DNA from: Phycisphaeraceae bacterium
Lineage (GTDB): Bacteria > Planctomycetota > Phycisphaerae > Phycisphaerales > Phycisphaeraceae
Assembly (NCBI GenBank): GCA_028284155.1
Contig: JANQSF010000058.1
Coordinates: 1-64,000, forward strand
DNA length: 64,000 nt
Reading direction: 5' to 3'
Made by a program: the position numbers and the translations under genes. The notes under the pieces are model-generated. The model was not told where the DNA came from. It did no database searches and saw nothing but the letters and a program-made list of their open reading frames with translations. Positions within the stretch are counted from its first letter, which is position 1; each line of letters starts with the position of its first letter. Shown piece by piece: positions 28,722-39,535 of the stretch.

Positions 28722-29393
28722 ATGCAACAGGCGCAAAAGAATTCGGGCTATGCTGGCGAGATTAATTGCGATTTACCATGTCCGTCGTGCAAGTACAACT
28801 TGCGTAGTCAGGTTGGACCAGTGCTGACCTGCCCAGAATGTGGCAACACGTGTGACCTGCGGCGCGACCTTGGAAGTTGCTGGAAAAGGGCGTGGTGCTT
28901 TGCGCCTTGGCTGAACCGAGTGAGTTTGTCGGCCGCCTGGTTGTGTTTGTCCATGGTGTGTTCGGTTCTCTACACGGCCTTCTATTCCGGCTGGCCATAT
29001 GCAACAGTTGAAATCCGTGTGGGCCTTGCCGCGTTTTCGGTTTGGGTCGTGTTATTCTTTCCGGCGTGGTTGTTCTTCCGCGACATCCGCGGACTTTGGG
29101 TCCCCGCGCTCGCACACGCCGCAGTGATCTTGTTGACCGCCGGGACGGGTGGCATTGTGGCTTGCCTGATTGCGGTCATTGCGAGTCTGGTCTTGTTTAC
29201 AGGTGATTCAATCGGTCATGCTTTGGTGATTGTATTACCGTCATGTTTCCTTTTCTGGGCGGGATGGTCGGTGGCAAAAGACGTTGCCCGGGCGTGCATC
29301 AAGCGTTTCAACGAGCGCCGCCTGTCAGCGGCCCACACAGCGAAAGGCGACTCACCGGCTAACGTGAGCGGACCTATCGTGTCGCCCCCATGA
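28722..29393 (+). CDS. zinc-ribbon membrane protein, paralogue 3 of 3 (divergent)
   Basis: 223 residues from the ATG at 28722. The ribbon CPSCKYNLRSQVGPVLTCPE(CG) and the tail ARACIKRFNERR are kept, with four TM helices between, but the rest has drifted. Its DNA has visibly lower GC and more A/T-ending codons than its two neighbours, suggesting relaxed constraint, an older copy, or recent arrival by recombination. It has a 20-residue longer C-terminal tail. Its stop overlaps the zwf start by 4 nt (ATGA), indicating translational coupling. Confidence 0.8.
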   Translation: MQQAQKNSGYAGEINCDLPCPSCKYNLRSQVGPVLTCPECGNTCDLRRDLGSCWKRAWCFAPWLNRVSLSAAWLCLSMVCSVLYTAFYSGWPYATVEIRVGLAAFSVWVVLFFPAWLFFRDIRGLWVPALAHAAVILLTAGTGGIVACLIAVIASLVLFTGDSIGHALVIVLPSCFLFWAGWSVAKDVARACIKRFNERRLSAAHTAKGDSPANVSGPIVSPP

Positions 29394-30949
29394 CGCAAAC
29401 CAACTCCGCGACATCGCCCTGTCTCATCGTCATCTTCGGCGCGTCCGGCGACCTGACGCGGCGGAAGCTCATCCCCGCGCTGTACGACCTGTTCTGCGCC
29501 GACCTGCTGCCGAAAAACTTCGCCATTGTCGGCGTGAGTCGGTCGCCCTTTTCTGACGACGCGTACCGCGAGAAGGTCGAGCCGATGGCCCGGCAGTTCG
29601 CCAACGACTTCGCAGTCGACTCCTGGCGGGCGTTTGTCCAACGCCTGCACTACCACGCGGCCGACTCGACAAACAGCGACAACATTCCCGGCCTGAAGCA
29701 ACGCATGGCCGAACTCGCCGGCGAGCACAACACCGGCGACAACGTGTTGTATTACCTGTCCGTCGGCCCGTCGTTGTACGACGACATCATCGAGAACCTC
29801 GGCCGACACGACATGGTCACGGAGGGCAAGGCCTGGTGCAGCCTCGACCGCGACAACCGGGCCTGGCAGCGCATCGTCGTCGAGAAGCCGTTTGGTTCCG
29901 ACCCGGCCTCGGCCGCGCACCTCAACCGCGTGCTCGGGCGTGTCTTTGAAGAGGAAGACACCTACCGCATCGACCACTACTTGGGCAAGGAGACGGTGCA
30001 GAACCTGCTCGTCTTCCGCTTCGCCAACGCGATCTTCGAGCCGATCTGGAACCGTCAATACATCGACCACGTGCAGATCACCGCGGCTGAGACCGTCGGC
30101 GTTGAGGGGCGAGGCGGGTATTACGACTCGGGCGACGGCGGCGCGATGCGCGACATGATCCAGAGTCACCTGTTGCAGGTGCTCGCCGTCGTCGCGATGG
30201 AGCCGCCCGTTTCGATGCGGGCCGACGACGTGCGCGCGGAGAAGAACAAGTCGCTCGCGGCCGCGCGCATCCCTACGCCGGGTGACGTCCCGAGTATCGC
30301 CGTGCGCGGGCAGTACGGCCCGGGCACCGTCGACGGCGATAGCGTGGTCGGTTACCGCGAAGAAGAGGGCGTTAGCAAGCAAAGCCAGACCGACACGTAC
30401 GCCGCGTTGCAGGTCTACCTCGACACTTGGCGGTGGCAGGGCGTGCCGTTCTGCGTCCGGTCGGGCAAGCGCATGCCGCGCAAATTGACCGAGGTGGTCA
30501 TCACGTTCAAGCCCACGCCGCACAGCCTGTTCCGCGACCTGTCGGCCGGGGCCGACGCCCGCCCGCCGAACCGGATCGTGATCAACATTCAGCCCGACGA
30601 GGGCATCCACCTGCGCTTCGAGGGCAAGGTGCCCGGGTTGAGTGAAGGCCGCGGTGCGCAGGGCATGAAGATCAAGAGCGTCAACATGGCTTTCGACCTC
30701 GTACAAGAGTTCGGCGGCGAACCGCCGCAGGCTTATTCGACGCTGCTGCTCGATGCGCTGGAGGGCGATCAGACGTTGTTCAAACACCGCGACGAGATCG
30801 AACGCGCCTGGCAACTCGTTCAGCCCGTGCTCGACTACTGGGACGAACACCCGCAAAACGATCTGCCGAACTACGCGGCGGGCACGTGGGGTCCGAAGTC
30901 AGCCGACGACATGCTGGGCCGCGACGGGCGGGCGTGGCACAAGCCTTGA
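29390..30949 (+). CDS. zwf: glucose-6-phosphate 1-dehydrogenase
   Basis: 519 residues; oxidises glucose 6-phosphate to 6-phosphogluconolactone with NAD(P)+ in the oxidative pentose phosphate pathway. Visible are the Rossmann motif FGASGDLTRRKLIPALYDLF (residues about 12-31), IVVEKPFGSD, the active site RIDHYLGKETVQNLL, RNQ-type NRQYIDHVQITAAE, and the C-terminal EAYSTLLLD-like AYSTLLLDALEGDQTLFKH. Length is slightly above the usual 490. It starts inside the stop of the zinc-ribbon gene and is followed by pgl, giving the first two steps of the pathway in one operon. Confidence 0.97.
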   Translation: MTQTNSATSPCLIVIFGASGDLTRRKLIPALYDLFCADLLPKNFAIVGVSRSPFSDDAYREKVEPMARQFANDFAVDSWRAFVQRLHYHAADSTNSDNIPGLKQRMAELAGEHNTGDNVLYYLSVGPSLYDDIIENLGRHDMVTEGKAWCSLDRDNRAWQRIVVEKPFGSDPASAAHLNRVLGRVFEEEDTYRIDHYLGKETVQNLLVFRFANAIFEPIWNRQYIDHVQITAAETVGVEGRGGYYDSGDGGAMRDMIQSHLLQVLAVVAMEPPVSMRADDVRAEKNKSLAAARIPTPGDVPSIAVRGQYGPGTVDGDSVVGYREEEGVSKQSQTDTYAALQVYLDTWRWQGVPFCVRSGKRMPRKLTEVVITFKPTPHSLFRDLSAGADARPPNRIVINIQPDEGIHLRFEGKVPGLSEGRGAQGMKIKSVNMAFDLVQEFGGEPPQAYSTLLLDALEGDQTLFKHRDEIERAWQLVQPVLDYWDEHPQNDLPNYAAGTWGPKSADDMLGRDGRAWHKP

Positions 30950-31038
30950 TGCGCGATACGTTTAGTCGCGAAGAAACGGTTTCATCGTCGCGCCGAACAT
31001 CGATCAATCACCTGAACACCGACTGCGAAGGATTACTA

Positions 31039-31812
31039 GTGTCGCTTCAACTGACGGCCCCGGTCCACATCGCGCCGAACGCCGACCAACTCTACGACGA
31101 CCTTGCCGCCGACCTGTCACGTGCGGCCACGGAAGCCGTGCGCGACCGCGGCTTGTTTCACTTGGCGTTATCAGGCGGTTCGACGCCGGAGCCGTTTTAC
31201 ACGCGGCTGGTGCTCGACCCGCGCTACCGGCTGCTGCCGTGGCAGGCCGCGCACCTCTGGATCGTCGATGATCGACGTGTGCCTGAAGACGACCAGAAGT
31301 CGAACGTACGCATGATCCGCGAGTCGTTGGCTGACCATATCGATATCAAGAAGCGACACGTGCACGCGATGCCCGTCATGGAAGACGACCCGGCCGGGTT
31401 ATATGAGGCGGAATTGCGGCGTGCCTTCGAGCAGGGCGCGGATGACGCGCCACAACGTCCGCCCGCGCTTGACTACGTGTTGCTGGGTATGGGTGAGGAC
31501 GCCCACACGGCCAGCCTGTTCCCCAACTCGCCCGCACTCGACGAAGCGGAGCGTTGGATCGCCGTCAACGACGGCCCGCACGTCACGCCGCCCGACCGTG
31601 TGACGATGACCTACCCGCTGCTCAACGCCGCGCGGCGGATCGCCGTGCTGGTGACGGGGTCGAAGAAGTCGGCCACATTGCGGCGTATCGAAGCGGCGTT
31701 GGCCGACGGGTCGGCGGATAAGTCAGCGCTGCCGATCACGGGTGTTCAGCCCTGCGGCGACGTGATGAAGTGGTTCCTCGACGCGGAAGCGGCGGGCGAC
31801 ACGGACAACTGA
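31039..31812 (+). CDS. pgl: 6-phosphogluconolactonase
   Basis: 257 residues. Hydrolyses 6-phosphogluconolactone, the Zwf product. Motifs: LALSGGSTPEPFYTRL, LWIVDDRRVPEDDQKSN, YVLLGMGEDAHTASLFPNS and VTMTYPLLNAARRIAVLVTG. The GTG at 31039 is preferred because AAGGA (31028-31032) lies 6 nt before it and the length then fits the family. An ATG at 30949 overlapping the zwf stop would add 30 residues without family resemblance. It is the last gene of the mnmG-zwf-pgl run; a palindromic repeat follows. Confidence 0.93.
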   Translation: MSLQLTAPVHIAPNADQLYDDLAADLSRAATEAVRDRGLFHLALSGGSTPEPFYTRLVLDPRYRLLPWQAAHLWIVDDRRVPEDDQKSNVRMIRESLADHIDIKKRHVHAMPVMEDDPAGLYEAELRRAFEQGADDAPQRPPALDYVLLGMGEDAHTASLFPNSPALDEAERWIAVNDGPHVTPPDRVTMTYPLLNAARRIAVLVTGSKKSATLRRIEAALADGSADKSALPITGVQPCGDVMKWFLDAEAAGDTDN

Positions 31813-31833
31813 TACTTACTCGGCACCGTTCGA

Positions 31834-31945
31834 AATGTCTCCGGCCGACGCGTAGGGTGCGCTTCAGCGCACCAAGGCCGCCGGGAAACCGTCCGTTCAT
31901 CGTGGTGCGCTGAAGCACACCCTACTTTTCGGACGAAGCCAAGAT
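31834..31945. repeat. GTAGGGTGCGC palindromic element copy 1
   Basis: The core 31852-31925 has ends GTAGGGTGCGC and GTGCGCTGAAGCACACCCTAC around GGAAACCGTCCGTTCATCGT. Flanks on both sides (TTCGAAATGTCTCCGGCC and TTTTCGGACGAAGCC) match, in inverted orientation, the flanks of the copy at 48361-48480. The mobile unit is therefore at least about 110 bp. It lies in the 200-bp gap between the convergent pgl and spermidine-synthase-like genes. Confidence 0.85.
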
Positions 31946-31966
31946 CTCTTATCACTCGACAACCCC

Positions 31967-31985
31967 GCCGCTTGCGGCTTAGCGC
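31967..31985 (+). repeat. 19-nt GCCGCTTGCGGCTTAGCGC repeat
   Basis: An exact copy, 28 bp before the 3' end of the spermidine-synthase-like gene in the convergent intergenic region. Confidence 0.85.
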
Positions 31986-32012
31986 TGCAACTCAGTCCAC
32001 CGCATCAACCCT

Positions 32013-34883
32013 TCACTCCACCCCCGCCCGTTCCCGCCCCGCCTGCGCGTGCGGGCTGTACGGGTCGATCGCCAACGCCTTGTCATACGCCTCACGCGCA
32101 GCCTCGTCCTCGCCCAACATCCGCAGCGCGTCGCCCAGCAGCGCGTAAGCCATGTCGTCGTCGGGGTCGATCGCGATCGCGCGGCGGAAGGCAAGCACGG
32201 CGCGGTCAGCCTGACGTGCGTTCATATGCGTGACGCCGACCTGCACGTGAATGCCAGGCAGCGCGTCGGAGATATCCAGCAGGTCACCCAACGCCCTGAG
32301 TCGTTCGCGGACGGACTCAGCCGACGCCGCCTCACGCTGGAGCCGCTCGATGCCGACCCAGTCGGCCCCGGACAAATCGGGGGTGTGGTCGGCACTGTTG
32401 GGGTAGTTGAACGACAGGACGGGGAAATCGGGCACGCGATGCCGCAGTCGCCCCAGGTGCGTAACGACACGCCGCAACTCGTTCGCGTTAGCCAATGACG
32501 ACACGTTCAACTCGTCCAGCCAACCGGCCGGGTCATATGGCAAGGTCGTGACGCCCGAAGCGGCCATGAACGTCGTTGCAAAATCGTTGCGTTGATCGCT
32601 GACCGTTGGTGCGTCTTGCGTGAAGGCTCGCAACTGGCTCGGCCCCATGACGACGCGGGCCAACAGGTCGACGGCGCGGCGCGTGCCGAATCGGCGGAGG
32701 TCGAGTCGGACGAAGTCCGACGCGTTGAACCGTTGTTCGATCCGCTTCAGGTCGATCGGTTGCGCGCCGCCAACAAGAATGAACTCTCGGCCGTGCCCGA
32801 CGAACATCAGGGCGTGTGGGAACACGTCGATGAACGACGCGACCGCCATGCGCGCCGCCCGTGCGGGCATCTGATAAGCGGGCAGCCATTGGCTCATCAG
32901 GCCGGTCGGTGTGAGTCGTGCCGCCGCGTCGCAGTAATACTCGACTGAGTAAAGCCGCTGCACGCCGTCCTGCATCGGCGGCGGCGGCTCGCTGGTGATC
33001 AGGTCGTACCGCTCATTGGTCGCACGCAGGTAATGCCGCCCGTCGTCGTGGATGAAGCGAACACGCGAGTCGCGCTGCACACCGCCGTGCGTCCGGTCGA
33101 ACGCGTCGGCGCTGCGCACGACCTGCGTGTTCAGTTCGACGACATCGAGTTGCAGGATCGTGCCGTGCATCGCGATGGCCGACGCGGTGTTGCCGACGCC
33201 GAACCCGATCAGCAGCGCTCTTTGAGGGGCTTCTTGTGCGAGCAGCGGGAAGTGGGCCATGTGACGCATGTATCGCTGCGCCCCGTCGTGCGTGGCCGAC
33301 ATCGAGTGGTTGTCGAAGTAGAGCCGTTTGCCCGCCGGTTCTTCGACGACGTAGGTCGTGTGCGCGCCGTTGCTTCGCAGGTGGGAGACGGCGTCGGCGA
33401 ACTGCGCGGCCGGGCTGTTTGGTGTGACGGCGTTCGGGTTGAAGGTGCGCGGCGTGAGGATCGCCAGTGCCGACAAAGCGGCAACGACAAGGGCGGGCCG
33501 CCACCAGGTCAATCGTTGACTCGCACGCACCAATATCAAGCCCACGACCGCGACGGCGAGTACGGGTACGATCAACCGCATGGCGTAGAAGGCGTTGACG
33601 CGCGGCGCGATCCACATGAATACGATTAGCCCGATGCAGAACGCGACGGTGTTGCCGCCGTAGGCCAAGCCGACCCGCCTGCCCGAGCGTTGCAACGCGT
33701 CGCAGACCCAGGGCAGCAACATCGACACGCCGAACATCGCAGGAAACACGAACAGGCCGGTGAACACCGCGACCTGCAACAGACCGACCTGGAAACGGAC
33801 GGTGACCGCTGAGCCTTCGGTCAGTTGCTGCCGCGCCGTCTCGATGCTCGACGCATTCAGCGCGTCGCGGATCGGGTAAGCGAAGTAGCACACCGCCGTA
33901 TAGACGACGACGGCGACGACACACGCGGCCTTGATGTGCCACAAGCGCAACGCGGCGACACGGCGGACGACCGTGCTCGCGACAAAGATCGCCAAGACTG
34001 CCCAGAACGACACGAACGCCATGGCCGAGCCGCCCGTGCCGCCGAGGAACCAGACGCGTTTGACCGCGTCGCCCTCGATCGCGCCGGCCATGAAGCCGCC
34101 CAGCACAGCCAGGAACACGAGCGACGCATGCGACGCGGTTGCGTGCGTCGTGTTCGCCTCGACTGACGGCCGGGCCGTGTCTAACTGCTCGGCTGAATCG
34201 ATCGTTTCGACATCGAGTGTCATGGGCGACCACGCCGTTCCGCGCAGCAGGAAACCCGCGCCGATCAGCCCGTTCAGACCGACCATGACCCAGAACGTGA
34301 CATCGTGGCCGAGCGTTCTCAGGAGAGCGAACTGACAGACGACAACGGCGAGAGCCGCGCCCAACGTGTTCCACGCATACAAGCCGGACGCGATGCGACG
34401 GTCAGTTGTCGACTTGACGTCGTTGTCCGTGACGGGCCGAAACGCATCGCAAAGCAGCGGGTACGTCACACCCATCAAGAAGCATGGCAGGCCGACGCAA
34501 AGCACAGCCGCAACGACCTGCATCGCGCGGAACAGGATGCTTAACTCGTAGATGCCGTCACTGAGGGCGTACGGGAAGTCGCCCGCCGCGGCTGACAACG
34601 CCGGGGCGAGCAGCGGCGTGAGCATGGCCGTCGCGCTGACCAACAACTCGACGAGGCCGTACTGACGCAATGGCTGTGTGAGCCTGCACCGCGCGGCGAT
34701 CTGTTGCGTGACCCATCGGCTGGCCAGCGCGCCACCGCCAAGCCCCAACAGAAACGCACACACGACCAGCGCGAAGCCGAGCGTGCCCGAGCCGAATCGG
34801 TCGGTCCAGATGCGGAACCACACGACCTGGTAGCCGAGGCTGACGAACCCGGACAGGGCGTAGGCAAGATAGACGCGCCGCAT
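32013..34883 (-). CDS. membrane-fused spermidine-synthase-like protein with C-terminal TPR
   Basis: 956 residues. About 12-14 TM helices occupy residues 1-480 (YALSGFVSLGYQVVWFRIW, then FLLGLGGGALASRW). A spermidine-synthase-type Rossmann domain follows (residues about 500-760) with GFGVGNTASAIAMH, LDVVELNTQVV, RFIHDDGRHYLRAT and YDLITSEPPPP. The C-terminal 150 residues contain tetratricopeptide repeats (LAFRRAIAIDPDDDMAYALL, AYDKALAIDPYSPHA). Such fused membrane proteins are common in planctomycetes; most have unproven aminopropyl-transfer activity. SEPPPP replaces the canonical D-S-x-D-P loop, so synthase activity is doubtful. No neighbour clarifies the role. Confidence 0.87.
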   Translation of the reverse strand: MRRVYLAYALSGFVSLGYQVVWFRIWTDRFGSGTLGFALVVCAFLLGLGGGALASRWVTQQIAARCRLTQPLRQYGLVELLVSATAMLTPLLAPALSAAAGDFPYALSDGIYELSILFRAMQVVAAVLCVGLPCFLMGVTYPLLCDAFRPVTDNDVKSTTDRRIASGLYAWNTLGAALAVVVCQFALLRTLGHDVTFWVMVGLNGLIGAGFLLRGTAWSPMTLDVETIDSAEQLDTARPSVEANTTHATASHASLVFLAVLGGFMAGAIEGDAVKRVWFLGGTGGSAMAFVSFWAVLAIFVASTVVRRVAALRLWHIKAACVVAVVVYTAVCYFAYPIRDALNASSIETARQQLTEGSAVTVRFQVGLLQVAVFTGLFVFPAMFGVSMLLPWVCDALQRSGRRVGLAYGGNTVAFCIGLIVFMWIAPRVNAFYAMRLIVPVLAVAVVGLILVRASQRLTWWRPALVVAALSALAILTPRTFNPNAVTPNSPAAQFADAVSHLRSNGAHTTYVVEEPAGKRLYFDNHSMSATHDGAQRYMRHMAHFPLLAQEAPQRALLIGFGVGNTASAIAMHGTILQLDVVELNTQVVRSADAFDRTHGGVQRDSRVRFIHDDGRHYLRATNERYDLITSEPPPPMQDGVQRLYSVEYYCDAAARLTPTGLMSQWLPAYQMPARAARMAVASFIDVFPHALMFVGHGREFILVGGAQPIDLKRIEQRFNASDFVRLDLRRFGTRRAVDLLARVVMGPSQLRAFTQDAPTVSDQRNDFATTFMAASGVTTLPYDPAGWLDELNVSSLANANELRRVVTHLGRLRHRVPDFPVLSFNYPNSADHTPDLSGADWVGIERLQREAASAESVRERLRALGDLLDISDALPGIHVQVGVTHMNARQADRAVLAFRRAIAIDPDDDMAYALLGDALRMLGEDEAAREAYDKALAIDPYSPHAQAGRERAGVE

Positions 34884-34951
34884 GACCCGTCACCATACCG
34901 CGCAGCGAGGCGGGACGTTGGATGTTCAACGCCGCGCTATGAACGAGTTGC

Positions 34952-35027
34952 GTGCCTGTGAATAAGCGAAGCGTTTCACAGCCTTCACGTTCTGATTCTG
35001 TGAAAGGCTTCGCCATTCACAGGCACC
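34952..35027. repeat. palindromic element, hairpin family A copy 3
   Basis: GTGCCTGTGAATAAGCGAAG at the left and the inverted TTCGCCATTCACAGGCACC at the right. The right arm has a small deletion (GGCTTCGCCATTCAC). The loop CCTTCACGTTCTGATT differs from the other copies. It occupies the gap upstream of the spermidine-synthase-like gene and downstream of the GT2 gene. Confidence 0.9.
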
Positions 35028-35106
35028 CTGCGCACAGCCGAAACCGCGGCTCGGACGGAGCCTCGCCCTCCCGGTAACACGCGCGACATGTGCTACACAT
35101 CTACAA

Positions 35107-35811
35107 CTACGGCCGAAGCCCGTACTTCACAATACACCACAGCGCCGCGATGCCGTCACGCCAGGTGATCTTCTTCCCCTCCGCGTACGTTCGGCCCGAG
35201 TAACTGACAGGCGTCTCGTAAACCCGTGCGCCCCGTTTGGCGACTTTCGCCACGAGTTCCGGTTCCACGCCGAACCGGTTCTCCTCAACCGTGATCTGGT
35301 CAAGCAGCTCACGGCGGAACGCCTTGTAGCAGCACTCGATGTCGGTCAGGTTCAGGTTGGTGAACATGTTGCTCATCAGCGTGATGAACCGGTTGCCGAC
35401 CGAATGCCAGAAATAGAGCACGCGGTGCGTCTCGCCGATGAAGCGCGACCCGAACACGGCGTCGGCCCGGCCGTCCAGTAGCGGCTCGAGCAGGCGGGGG
35501 AACTGGGCCGGGTCGTACTCGAGGTCGGCGTCCTGGATGATGACCAGGTCGCCGGTCGCCGCGGCGAACCCCGTCCGCAGCGCGGCGCCCTTGCCGCGGT
35601 TGCGGTCGTGCTGTTCAAAGATCACATCGTCCCGCCGATCACCCAGGTCGGCCGCCCACGCGCCGGTGCCGTCCGTCGATCCGTCGTCAACGATCACCAG
35701 TTGCCGGGCGACGCCCTCGGGCAGCAGCGCGCCGTCGACGCGCTCAATGACGCGCGGCAGGAGGTCGGCCTCGTTGTAAACCGGGATGACAATGCTGAGG
35801 GTGAGACTCAC
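35107..35811 (-). CDS. glycosyltransferase family 2 (polyprenyl-phosphate sugar transferase-like)
   Basis: 234 residues, GT-A fold: [20 protein letters not shown] at the N-terminus, [12 protein letters not shown], then [17 protein letters not shown] (the DxD-type metal/nucleotide site) and FGSRF. The length and the [21 protein letters not shown] region match dolichol- or undecaprenyl-phosphate mannose/glucose synthases without a membrane anchor. It probably loads a sugar on a lipid carrier at the cytosolic face. It diverges from ubiB with a 75-bp gap. Confidence 0.92.
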   Translation of the reverse strand: MSLTLSIVIPVYNEADLLPRVIERVDGALLPEGVARQLVIVDDGSTDGTGAWAADLGDRRDDVIFEQHDRNRGKGAALRTGFAAATGDLVIIQDADLEYDPAQFPRLLEPLLDGRADAVFGSRFIGETHRVLYFWHSVGNRFITLMSNMFTNLNLTDIECCYKAFRRELLDQITVEENRFGVEPELVAKVAKRGARVYETPVSYSGRTYAEGKKITWRDGIAALWCIVKYGLRP

Positions 35812-35874
35812 GGCGGCCCAAGGTTACCTGACCCAGCCGAACTGACAAACCCGGCGGCGAAACGATTCAGACGA

Positions 35875-35880
35875 TAAACT
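35875..35880 (+). promoter_or_regulatory. -10 hexamer TAAACT, probable leaderless promoter of ubiB
   Basis: TAAACT ends 6 nt before the GTG start of ubiB, with no Shine-Dalgarno between. It is part of a recurring arrangement in this window. Confidence 0.45.
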
Positions 35881-35886
35881 GCCACC

Positions 35887-37575
<1,689 letters not shown>

Positions 37576-37623
37576 GGCGGCGAATCGGTCCGTATCGCAA
37601 GGCTTCGTACAATACGTCTGTCT

Positions 37624-37692
37624 CGTGCCACGGCCGTGTCGGCCGTGCGGAAGACTCTTAATGCACAGCACGGCCGACACGGCCGTGGCACG
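37624..37692. repeat. perfect 25-bp inverted repeat with CGGCCGTGTCGGCCGTG core
   Basis: 37624-37648 and 37668-37692 are exact reverse complements (ends CGTGCCACGG / CCGTGGCACG) with a 19-bp loop. It lies between the convergent ubiB and TIR-PDZ genes. It could terminate both transcripts; more likely it is a small dispersed palindrome (single copy in the window). Confidence 0.85.
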
Positions 37693-37721
37693 AAATCGCT
37701 TCCCGCAATTGGTCTGCATCG

Positions 37722-39515
37722 TCAGATCGGCATCGTGCTGATGCCGAGCGTGGTGCCCGGAAACGACACTTCCACGCGTTCGAATCCGTTCTCACCACCG
37801 GGGCGCAGCAGGATCATCGGGAACGGCCCGTCGCCTTTGATGGCCTGCTGGATCTGAATGAACGCCGGCTGGTCGGGCGTCGTGTGGCCGTTGTATTGGA
37901 TCACGATGTCGCCGACGCGCACGCCGAGTTTACTCGCGGCGCCATCGGGTTTGACTTCGTAGATGTACAGCCCGCCGCGTACGCCGAGTCGTTCAGCCTG
38001 CGTTGTGAATGACTTGGCGATCTTGGCGTACAGCGTCGCGGTCGGGTCGTCCTTGCCGAACATCGTGGCGTAAGTGTCGAACAAGCGCACGCTGTCGGTG
38101 ATTCGGCCGACCTTGCGGGCGTTGATCGCCTTGCCGACAACGACCTGCCACGAATCGTCCGGCTCGACCGTCCACAAGTCATCGAGTTTGGCCGGCTGCG
38201 CATCGACATATGCGGCGTATCGCTCAACCGCGGCCAACTGTCTGCCGGTCACAGCGCGGGCGTGTTCATCGAGCACGGCCAACTCATGGCCGATCTCTTC
38301 CTGACTGATCAGGTGATCCGGCCGGAGCACGGCCAGTTCCTTGAGCCGGCTCGATGTGTTCGGCGGCAGGTGTTTCTTGACGCTGTCGAGCACGCTCAAG
38401 GCTTGCAGGTGCGCCCGACGTGACGCGACCTCGAGTTGTTCAACATCACTCTTGATTAGTGCGATGTAAATGTCGCGGACCTCAGGGTCGATCGAATCGG
38501 ACTCGGCCGAGTAGTCCATGTTGTTCAGCATGGACGACATGCGCTTGCTCGATTGTTCGACCGCCTTGTCCAGTGTTTGCACGTACTCATAGACGGCGGG
38601 CAGGTCAGTCAGCGCGCTCTTGAGCGCGGGGGTCATCAGCGGCTTTGGCCTGCGTTCGCTGGCCATGAGTGCAAACGACCGCACGTGCGAGCGACGCAGC
38701 GTCTTCATGGCCGGCGCTTTGATCTTGAGTTGCTCGGCTGCGCCTGACGGAGTGTCCGAATCCACCACCGGGTTCTCAAAGTCCGCGATGGGCAGCGTCG
38801 ATTTCACGATGTTCAGGCGTGCGTCGATTTGCTCGACCTGTGCCAGCACGTCGCTGGCCAGGACGCGCAGCACGCCTTGAGTTTCTGGTGAGTGTTGACC
38901 GTTCTTGTCATCGCCGGACGCAGGCGGTCCGTTGCCATCCGGCCAGGCGAGCAAGGTGATGGCGATCAACAACAGCACGGCCGCGACCGCGACGCCCGGT
39001 TTGAACAGGCGGTGTTGCGTGAGCGCCGCGATACCGGACGCGGGTGTCGAATCCTGGTCTTGCGGTCTGTCGTCGTCGGCTTTGGACGAGGCGGGCGGCG
39101 AAGTGTCTGTCGATCCTTCGATCAGCGTCTTGATCGTGCCGGCCAGTTTTTCCAGGTGCGCTTCCAGCGGCGGCGTCAGCGCGTCCAGCCAGTGCGTCGT
39201 GCTGATGTAGTACTCCAAAGCCTTGGATGGCCTGACTTCCTCGACGCGCAGCGGGATGATCGGCCGAGCGTTGTGCACGGCACGCTCGACCTCGCGCTTA
39301 ATCTGCTTCGACGTGTTGGCGTTGTCGGTGAAGACGAGCACGAGCACGTGGCTCTGCTCGATCGCGTCGATGATCGCGGCGCTCCAGTCCTGTCCCGGCA
39401 GCACGTCGCGCGGGGCCATCCAGCAGCGGACGCCGTTCTTCTCGAGCGTGGCGCACGTCGCGTCGGCGACGGTCTTGTCGTCGGTCGAGTAGCTGATGAA
39501 GGCGTCGTACCGCAT
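37722..39515 (-). CDS. TIR domain - TM - coiled coil - PDZ domain protein
   Basis: 597 residues from the ATG at 39515. Residues 1-135 are a TIR domain: YDAFISYSTDDKTVADATCA, VRCWMAPRDVLPGQDW, VLVLVFTDNANTSKQIKREV (conserved Ser and putative catalytic Glu) and TTHWLDALTPP. A Ser/Asp-rich linker follows, one TM (about 172-190, VAVAAVLLLIAITLLAW), a long helical extracytoplasmic part, and a C-terminal PDZ domain (GLYIYEVKPDGAASKLGVRV). Many bacterial TIR domains cleave NAD+ or bind partners in immunity or signalling. A membrane-spanning TIR-PDZ layout suggests sensing outside and signalling inside (inference). It lies 20 bp after purM on the same strand. Confidence 0.88.
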   Translation of the reverse strand: MRYDAFISYSTDDKTVADATCATLEKNGVRCWMAPRDVLPGQDWSAAIIDAIEQSHVLVLVFTDNANTSKQIKREVERAVHNARPIIPLRVEEVRPSKALEYYISTTHWLDALTPPLEAHLEKLAGTIKTLIEGSTDTSPPASSKADDDRPQDQDSTPASGIAALTQHRLFKPGVAVAAVLLLIAITLLAWPDGNGPPASGDDKNGQHSPETQGVLRVLASDVLAQVEQIDARLNIVKSTLPIADFENPVVDSDTPSGAAEQLKIKAPAMKTLRRSHVRSFALMASERRPKPLMTPALKSALTDLPAVYEYVQTLDKAVEQSSKRMSSMLNNMDYSAESDSIDPEVRDIYIALIKSDVEQLEVASRRAHLQALSVLDSVKKHLPPNTSSRLKELAVLRPDHLISQEEIGHELAVLDEHARAVTGRQLAAVERYAAYVDAQPAKLDDLWTVEPDDSWQVVVGKAINARKVGRITDSVRLFDTYATMFGKDDPTATLYAKIAKSFTTQAERLGVRGGLYIYEVKPDGAASKLGVRVGDIVIQYNGHTTPDQPAFIQIQQAIKGDGPFPMILLRPGGENGFERVEVSFPGTTLGISTMPI

Positions 39516-39535
39516 GCTCCAACCCCCGCTTGAAC

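Noticed and set aside
29216-30856. 546-codon ORF opposite zwf
   Set aside because: Antisense shadow; the + strand carries a full Zwf.
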